From Cytobacillus eiseniae (GTDB lineage: Bacteria; Bacillota; Bacilli; Bacillales; Cytobacillaceae), in the NCBI RefSeq assembly GCF_017874625.1, contig NZ_JAGIKZ010000029.1, positions 1-45,394 of the forward strand: DNA of 45,394 nt, in the 5' to 3' direction. The translations under genes and the position numbers were made by a program. Numbering within the stretch: the first letter of the stretch is position 1; each line of letters begins with the position of its first letter. Shown one piece after another: positions 41,885 through 45,394 of this stretch. A model generated the notes under the pieces. It did no database searches. It was not told the origin of the DNA and saw nothing but the letters and a program-made list of their open reading frames with translations.

Positions 41885-42265
41885 CTACTCGTTCCGCAAA
41901 AATGCCAGCAGCAGTTTTCTCGTCTCTTCAAAACTCATATACTCTTGATAAAAATCATTATAATGAGAAATGCTCTCTTCAAAAAATGTATATTGCTTGA
42001 AGTACTCAAAAAAAGAGAAGTGCAACATTTCGACTTGGCCGTTTGGAATGTCCTTCGACTTCTCTCGCAAAACATAACTCAACGTCCCAGCAATATTCAT
42101 ACAATACGTATTAAAATCCGCTGTTAACCCATTTTCCTCATCCGATAACTTTTCAAAAATCACACAGTAATCTTCTTGTATTCTATCAGTATCCCTATAA
42201 GGGAATGGCTGACTCAATTTTTCATTCATTAAAACCAGTTGTTCTTTCATCTCATGCAAATCCAT
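41885..42265 (-). CDS. YxiJ-like family protein
   Basis: 126 residues, acidic, all-helical: MDLHEMKEQLVLMNEKLSQP, DRIQEDYCVIFEKLSDEENG, LTADFNTYCMNIAGTLSYVL, QVEMLHFSFFEYFKQYTFFE. The NTYCMNIAGTLSYVL and SFFEYFKQY segments match what I remember of the YxiJ-like family (PF14176). In B. subtilis yxiJ lies among small genes around wapA and the LXG toxin yxiD, many of which are immunity proteins; a similar function here is only possible, since no toxin is in the window. It follows the DUF4275 gene by 16 bases in the same direction. Confidence 0.72.
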   Translation of the reverse strand: MDLHEMKEQLVLMNEKLSQPFPYRDTDRIQEDYCVIFEKLSDEENGLTADFNTYCMNIAGTLSYVLREKSKDIPNGQVEMLHFSFFEYFKQYTFFEESISHYNDFYQEYMSFEETRKLLLAFLRNE

Positions 42266-42281
42266 TTAACCCTCTCCATCA

Positions 42282-42728
42282 CTACATATCTTTTCTACTA
42301 AAATATGGACCACACCAGCCTGTTTCATGCGTTCGCACATAGGTCCAAGTGAACGCCTTATCTACAACATATACGTCCTCTTCATTTAAAAAATCTTCGG
42401 CATGTAATGAAGAGGCATTTTCAAGAATCCACCCATCATTTGTGTGCTGATAAAAAACATAGCAGAATTGTTTCGCTTCATTATTAAATGCGCAATCCGC
42501 TTGTTCCATTTCCAAACTACTTCTTTTATTAAAACTAAATAGGTGCCAAAGATAGCCACAATAACCATCCTTATCATAAAGAAAAATGGACTCCTTTTCT
42601 TTATCACTCAAATGATTAGAAAAATGAGCTTCCCATTGCTTCCTCAAATCTGTCCCACAATTAGGTATATGCGTGTACTTTATTTTTTTCTTTTTAAATC
42701 GCGTTTCCAAATCCATTAAATCCTCCAT
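42282..42728 (-). CDS. DUF4275 family protein
   Basis: 148 residues. LRKQWEAHFSNHLSDKEKES, GYLWHLFSFNKR, KQFCYVFYQHTNDGWILEN, SSLHAEDFLNEEDVYVVDK and FTWTYVRTHETGWCGPYF match DUF4275, a Bacillus family of unknown function often found beside small putative immunity genes. Two starts are possible: ATG 42728, or ATG 42716 with GGAGG upstream. It is followed by the YxiJ-like gene, so the two form a short operon. No LXG, WapA or other large toxin gene accompanies them. Confidence 0.8.
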   Translation of the reverse strand: MEDLMDLETRFKKKKIKYTHIPNCGTDLRKQWEAHFSNHLSDKEKESIFLYDKDGYCGYLWHLFSFNKRSSLEMEQADCAFNNEAKQFCYVFYQHTNDGWILENASSLHAEDFLNEEDVYVVDKAFTWTYVRTHETGWCGPYFSRKDM

Positions 42729-42774
42729 AATAACACCTACTTTTATTTATACCTGCTGACTTCAAAAAGCTTGA

Positions 42775-43293
42775 TTACCCTTGAAACACCCCACGCTGTT
42801 TTCGGCTATCAAATAGCAATTGAATAAAACTTTCATAATAAGGAATAAATTCTCCGTTTTTGATCATCATCAAAATGTCTTCCTTGCTTGCCCATTTCAC
42901 GTTTTGCACTTCTTCTTCCTGTAAAGTGAGCGTATGTAAATCCACATTTTCCTCAATTAAATAAAAATCATCAAAGCCCTTCTCAAAATTAATCGTTAAA
43001 TGAGGCCTCATGTGCTGAAAATCTACTTCCAAGCCAATTTCTTCAAATAATTCTCTTTGTGCAGCCGTTTGACTCGTATCCCCAGCTGTTGCACTCCCAC
43101 CTACCGTAAGATCCCACAGATTCGGCCATCCCTTTTTAAAAGGCTGCCTTTGTTGAATAAGCATCTCGCCATTTGAATTAAAAATGCATACATGAACAAC
43201 TAAATGAAAATCTCCAGACTGAATCTCTTCACCACGCACCCACGTACGATTCGTCTTCTTGCGATTGATATCATATATATCCAATAATTCCAT
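42775..43293 (-). CDS. Nudix hydrolase (isopentenyl-diphosphate isomerase-like)
   Basis: 172 residues. The Nudix box runs GSATAGDTSQTAAQRELFEE then IGL at about residues 66-88; the first acidic position is Asp instead of the usual Glu. The N-terminus (MELLDIYDINRKKTNRTWVR, FHLVVHVCIFNSNGEMLIQQ) resembles YfcD-type and IPP-isomerase-like Nudix proteins, which act on nucleoside diphosphates linked to other moieties. ATG 43293 has GGAGG upstream. It precedes the DUF4275-YxiJ pair in the same direction with 46 bases between, so all three may share a transcript. Substrate unknown. Confidence 0.88.
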   Translation of the reverse strand: MELLDIYDINRKKTNRTWVRGEEIQSGDFHLVVHVCIFNSNGEMLIQQRQPFKKGWPNLWDLTVGGSATAGDTSQTAAQRELFEEIGLEVDFQHMRPHLTINFEKGFDDFYLIEENVDLHTLTLQEEEVQNVKWASKEDILMMIKNGEFIPYYESFIQLLFDSRKQRGVFQG

Positions 43294-43547
43294 GTCCTAC
43301 CTCCACTTATTTGTTATACGTATTATTTTAATAAAGATTCCTTCTTTTCCAAAGCTTTATGAAAAAAGGATTAAAATAAAATGTCATCTTGTTCTGCTTA
43401 GAAGTAAATAGATGATGTTTGATGGGTCTACTCCCCCCTCTTTTATTGTTCTAATCCCTAGTAAACCTCTTTTACCTTGATGTGCTTATAAACTGAAAGG
43501 CCACAAAAACTTTATCCATCTTATTAGATTTTTCTAAACTACTTCAT

Positions 43548-43576
43548 TTTACAATCTACCTACTAGTAGATAGAAT
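43548..43576 (+). promoter_or_regulatory. Promoter of the TetR remnant/amine oxidase operon
   Basis: TTTACA (43548-43553), a 17-base spacer and TAGAAT (43571-43576). Five of six matches at both boxes. The candidate TetR operator fills the spacer. Confidence 0.6.
43556..43573. promoter_or_regulatory. TetR-type operator
   Basis: CTACCTACTAGTAGATAG is an 18-bp dyad, symmetrical except for one pair of positions, centred on ACTAGT. The CTACC...GTAG layout is common for TetR-family sites. It overlaps the spacer and -10 of the promoter upstream of the truncated TetR gene. Confidence 0.6.
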
Positions 43577-43626
43577 ACTCATACAGATACTTTATCAATT
43601 TAACGATAAGAGCAACTAATCTATAA

Positions 43627-43857
43627 GACCTTTGTTTTTATAATAGGTTATCACTTGTTCGACACGGAAGGTGGATTGAAAGAGTCATCGAACAAGGGAA
43701 AGAATCTGGCATAGTGAATGATGAAATTAGTCCCAAGGGAGAGTCGCAGTTCATCATGGCATGTGTACAAGGGGCGCAATTATTAGCTAGATCTTCAGGA
43801 GATCTTCAATATTTTGATTTCCTCGTTCAAAATATGATGAAAAAACTAAAACTATAA
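43627..43857 (+). pseudogene. C-terminal fragment of a TetR-family regulator
   Basis: From about 43669 the frame reads WIERVIEQGKESGIVNDEIS, QFIMACVQGAQLLARSSGDL and FDFLVQNMMKKLKL, the usual C-terminal end of TetR/AcrR ligand domains, and stops at TAA 43855-43857. Upstream of it there are a few unrelated codons, a stop at 43624-43626 and no start. The helix-turn-helix half (about 120 residues) has been deleted, although the operator-bearing promoter remains. The fragment ends a few bases before the ribosome binding site of the amine oxidase gene, so an intact operon tetR-oxidase once existed. Confidence 0.78.
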
Positions 43858-43869
43858 GGAGGAGAGAAG

Positions 43870-44964
43870 ATGGAGAAACCTGTAGTCATTGTTGGAGCTG
43901 GATTAAGTGGCCTTCATGCTGCGTCGCTACTTACTGCACAGGGGATCAAATGTATCGTTCTGGAAGCTAGAGATCGGATTGGCGGCAGAGTATTAAGTAC
44001 TTCTGTTGCAGGCAGACCTGAACTGGGGACATTTGACCTCGGACCGACATGGTTCTGGCCGCAGTATGAGAGCACGATTACCAATCTTGTGAATGAATTA
44101 AATATAAGAACATTTGAACAGTACACCGAGGGAGCAATGCTCGTCGAACGATCCGAAAAGGATGAGCCCGAGCGTTATGTCCTGCCTAAAAATTCAAATG
44201 CAAAGTCCATTCGAATGATTGGTGGTGTACAGTCTCTCATTAATGCTGTAGCAAATACGATCCCCTCTGAAATAGTCGAGCCTGAAACACGAGTTACAGC
44301 CATTCGACTGGATGAAGCGAATGCAATCACGGTAGAAGCTGACCTTGCTGATGGAAATAGAAAAAATATTGCGGCAAGCGCTGTTATCCTAGCATTGCCG
44401 CCCCGGATTATTGCGCGTCATATTGAATTCTCGCCTTCTCTCCCTCCCAATCTTGTTACTAACCTAGTAAACAAACCTACGTGGATGGCGGGACAGGCTA
44501 AGGCAGTTGCAATCTATGAACGCCCTTTTTGGAGAGATTCAGGGCTCTCTGGCTTCGCATCAAGCTGGGTTGGACCTTTGCAAGAAATCCATGATGCTTC
44601 ACCTGAAACAGGTTCCGGTGCATTATTTGGTTTTTTCGGTATGCCAGCGAAAATGCGACAAGAACTAGGTGAGGAGAAATTAGTTAAAATGGTTATTGAC
44701 CAATTCGTTAGACTCTTTGGACCCTCTGCCAAAAACGTAAGTTCTATCCTTTACAAAGATTGGGCCAGTGATGTCGAAACGGCTGTTGAAGAAGACTTCC
44801 ATCCACTCAAGGACTTTCCCGTATATGGAAAACCACCACAAGAAGGAATTTGGGATAAGAAAATTATTTTTGCTGGAACAGAGACGAATTCTCAATTTGG
44901 AGGACATCTTGAAGGTGCACTTCTATCAGCTGAACAGGCAGTTTTAGAAATCACAAATGGTTGA
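43870..44964 (+). CDS. Flavin-containing amine oxidase family protein
   Basis: 364 residues. The FAD-binding Rossmann motif VVIVGAGLSGLHAASLL is at residues about 5-21, followed by VLEARDRIGGRVLST, the second family signature, and FDLGPTWFWPQYE; the C-terminal end IIFAGTETNSQFGGHLEGAL binds the flavin. This is the monoamine oxidase family (PF01593), here shorter (364 residues) than typical MAO (450-500), as in many bacterial members. It oxidises an amine or amino acid to the imine with H2O2 release; substrate unknown. ATG 43870 follows AGGAGG. It is downstream of a truncated tetR and so is probably derepressed. Confidence 0.88.
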   Translation: MEKPVVIVGAGLSGLHAASLLTAQGIKCIVLEARDRIGGRVLSTSVAGRPELGTFDLGPTWFWPQYESTITNLVNELNIRTFEQYTEGAMLVERSEKDEPERYVLPKNSNAKSIRMIGGVQSLINAVANTIPSEIVEPETRVTAIRLDEANAITVEADLADGNRKNIAASAVILALPPRIIARHIEFSPSLPPNLVTNLVNKPTWMAGQAKAVAIYERPFWRDSGLSGFASSWVGPLQEIHDASPETGSGALFGFFGMPAKMRQELGEEKLVKMVIDQFVRLFGPSAKNVSSILYKDWASDVETAVEEDFHPLKDFPVYGKPPQEGIWDKKIIFAGTETNSQFGGHLEGALLSAEQAVLEITNG

Positions 44965-45111
44965 TTAGTTACCTTTACTGGATCGTGCTCGCTCTCACTT
45001 GTCATCTAGTCGATCGGTTCATTTTCTCATCCGTAGCCTTTTACTAAGTCGTTCGGGCAAGAGAGAAAATAAAAGCAGAGGCTCAGGCTCAGGCACAGCA
45101 TTCATGCGGAT

Positions 45112-45136
45112 AAATAGACGGAGAAATTCCGCTTAT
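45112..45136. repeat. Single copy of the AAGCGGA/TCCGCTT palindrome
   Basis: AAATAGACGGAGAAATTCCGCTTATT, the same family as the four copies at 32931-33116. It lies in the 44965-45187 gap after the amine oxidase gene, which otherwise has no gene. Confidence 0.65.
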
Positions 45137-45187
45137 TGACTTAAAAAATTTAAGATAAAGCATTTTTTTATTGCAGGCGAAAAAAGG

Positions 45188-45394
45188 CATCAAAGAGTCT
45201 TCAATAGGTGCTATTGAACCCCGAACAGGAGAAAAAAAGCATCAAAGAGTCTTCAATAGAGGGGATTGAACCCCGAACTGGCGAAAAAAAACATCAAAGA
45301 GTCTTCAATAGAGGGGATTGAACCCCGAACTGGCGAAAAAAAACATCAAAGAGTCTTCAATAGAGGGGATTGAACCCCGAACTGGCGAAAAAAA
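45188..45394. repeat. Array of 52-bp tandem repeats at the right edge (partial)
   Basis: Units begin CATCAAAGAGTCTTCAATAG at 45188, 45240, 45292 and 45344, exactly 52 bp apart, and the array continues past the window edge. Each contains TTCAATAG...ATTGAA and GGGG-ATTGAA-CCCC dyads; the first unit has a perfect TTCAATAG-GTG-CTATTGAA. The last three units are almost identical and differ from the first. There are no spacers, so it is not CRISPR. Sequence is unrelated to the array at 12467 although the period is the same. Confidence 0.92.

Noticed and set aside
45188..45394. CRISPR array
   Set aside because: Units are identical tandem copies with no spacer.

Overview
This window looks like chromosomal DNA from a low-GC, spore-forming Bacillaceae bacterium. 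The evidence is the AT-rich composition, strong purine-rich ribosome binding sites, frequent TTG and GTG starts, a SpoIIP-type amidase domain, and several families typical of Bacillus relatives (DUF3231, DUF4275, YxiJ-like, MMPL plus heptad-repeat pairs, CtaG). I see no rRNA, tRNA or CRISPR array. Most of it is accessory DNA: small independent operons, three disrupted small genes, two headless gene fragments, and several different families of intergenic palindromic repeats.

Layout. 1-1.3 kb: the edge of an IS3-like element, a short ORF it may have truncated, and small membrane proteins. 1.3-2.8 kb: an ECF sigma factor and its partner, an N-terminal anti-sigma-like membrane protein carrying a SpoIIP amidase domain, behind a sigma-X-like promoter. 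3.0-5.3 kb: a serine hydrolase behind a possible leader-peptide/hairpin attenuator, then an APH-fold phosphotransferase. 5.3-9.8 kb: small hypothetical genes, a MOSC protein, a second APH-fold kinase and two frameshifted membrane peptides. 9.8-12.3 kb: a three-gene replication cassette in the order of phage SPP1 genes 38-39-40 (initiator, helicase loader, DnaB-type helicase), with no other phage genes, followed upstream by a 0.7-kb array of 52-bp palindromic repeats.

13.3-16.4 kb: ctaG and a Cu(I) P-type ATPase, a copper/cytochrome oxidase pair. 16.8-23.6 kb: a nonsense-disrupted YdeI-like gene, then a probable catabolic regulon: GntR/UTRA repressor, iron-type alcohol dehydrogenase, ThDP-dependent enzyme, BASS-family transporter and SDR epimerase. 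Both promoters of this regulon carry the same dyad just downstream of the -10 box. 23.7-28.5 kb: an MMPL exporter, its heptad-repeat partner and a TetR regulator. 28.6-30.6 kb: a large-subunit catalase that lacks the catalytic asparagine. 30.8-34.5 kb: an MBL-fold hydrolase, a His-rich protein plus nitroreductase under twin palindromic operators, and a DUF3231 protein.

34.6-38.7 kb: an MFS transporter, a headless Rpn-family fragment, and a single polypeptide that appears to fuse a sigma-like region, a zinc-finger anti-sigma region, a membrane helix and DUF4179. 38.9-43.3 kb: a MATE transporter, small proteins, an acetamidase/formamidase, YxiJ-like and DUF4275 proteins and a Nudix hydrolase. 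43.5-45.4 kb: a flavin amine oxidase behind a TetR-type operator and a TetR gene that has lost its DNA-binding half, then a second 52-bp repeat array running off the window.

The observations I consider most worth checking are the sigma/anti-sigma/DUF4179 fusion, the sigma-SpoIIP pair, the isolated SPP1-like replication cassette beside a 52-bp iteron-like array, the class of about 52-bp-period palindrome arrays in four unrelated sequences, and the ThDP/BASS regulon. All functions are read from protein motifs by eye; no database search was possible.
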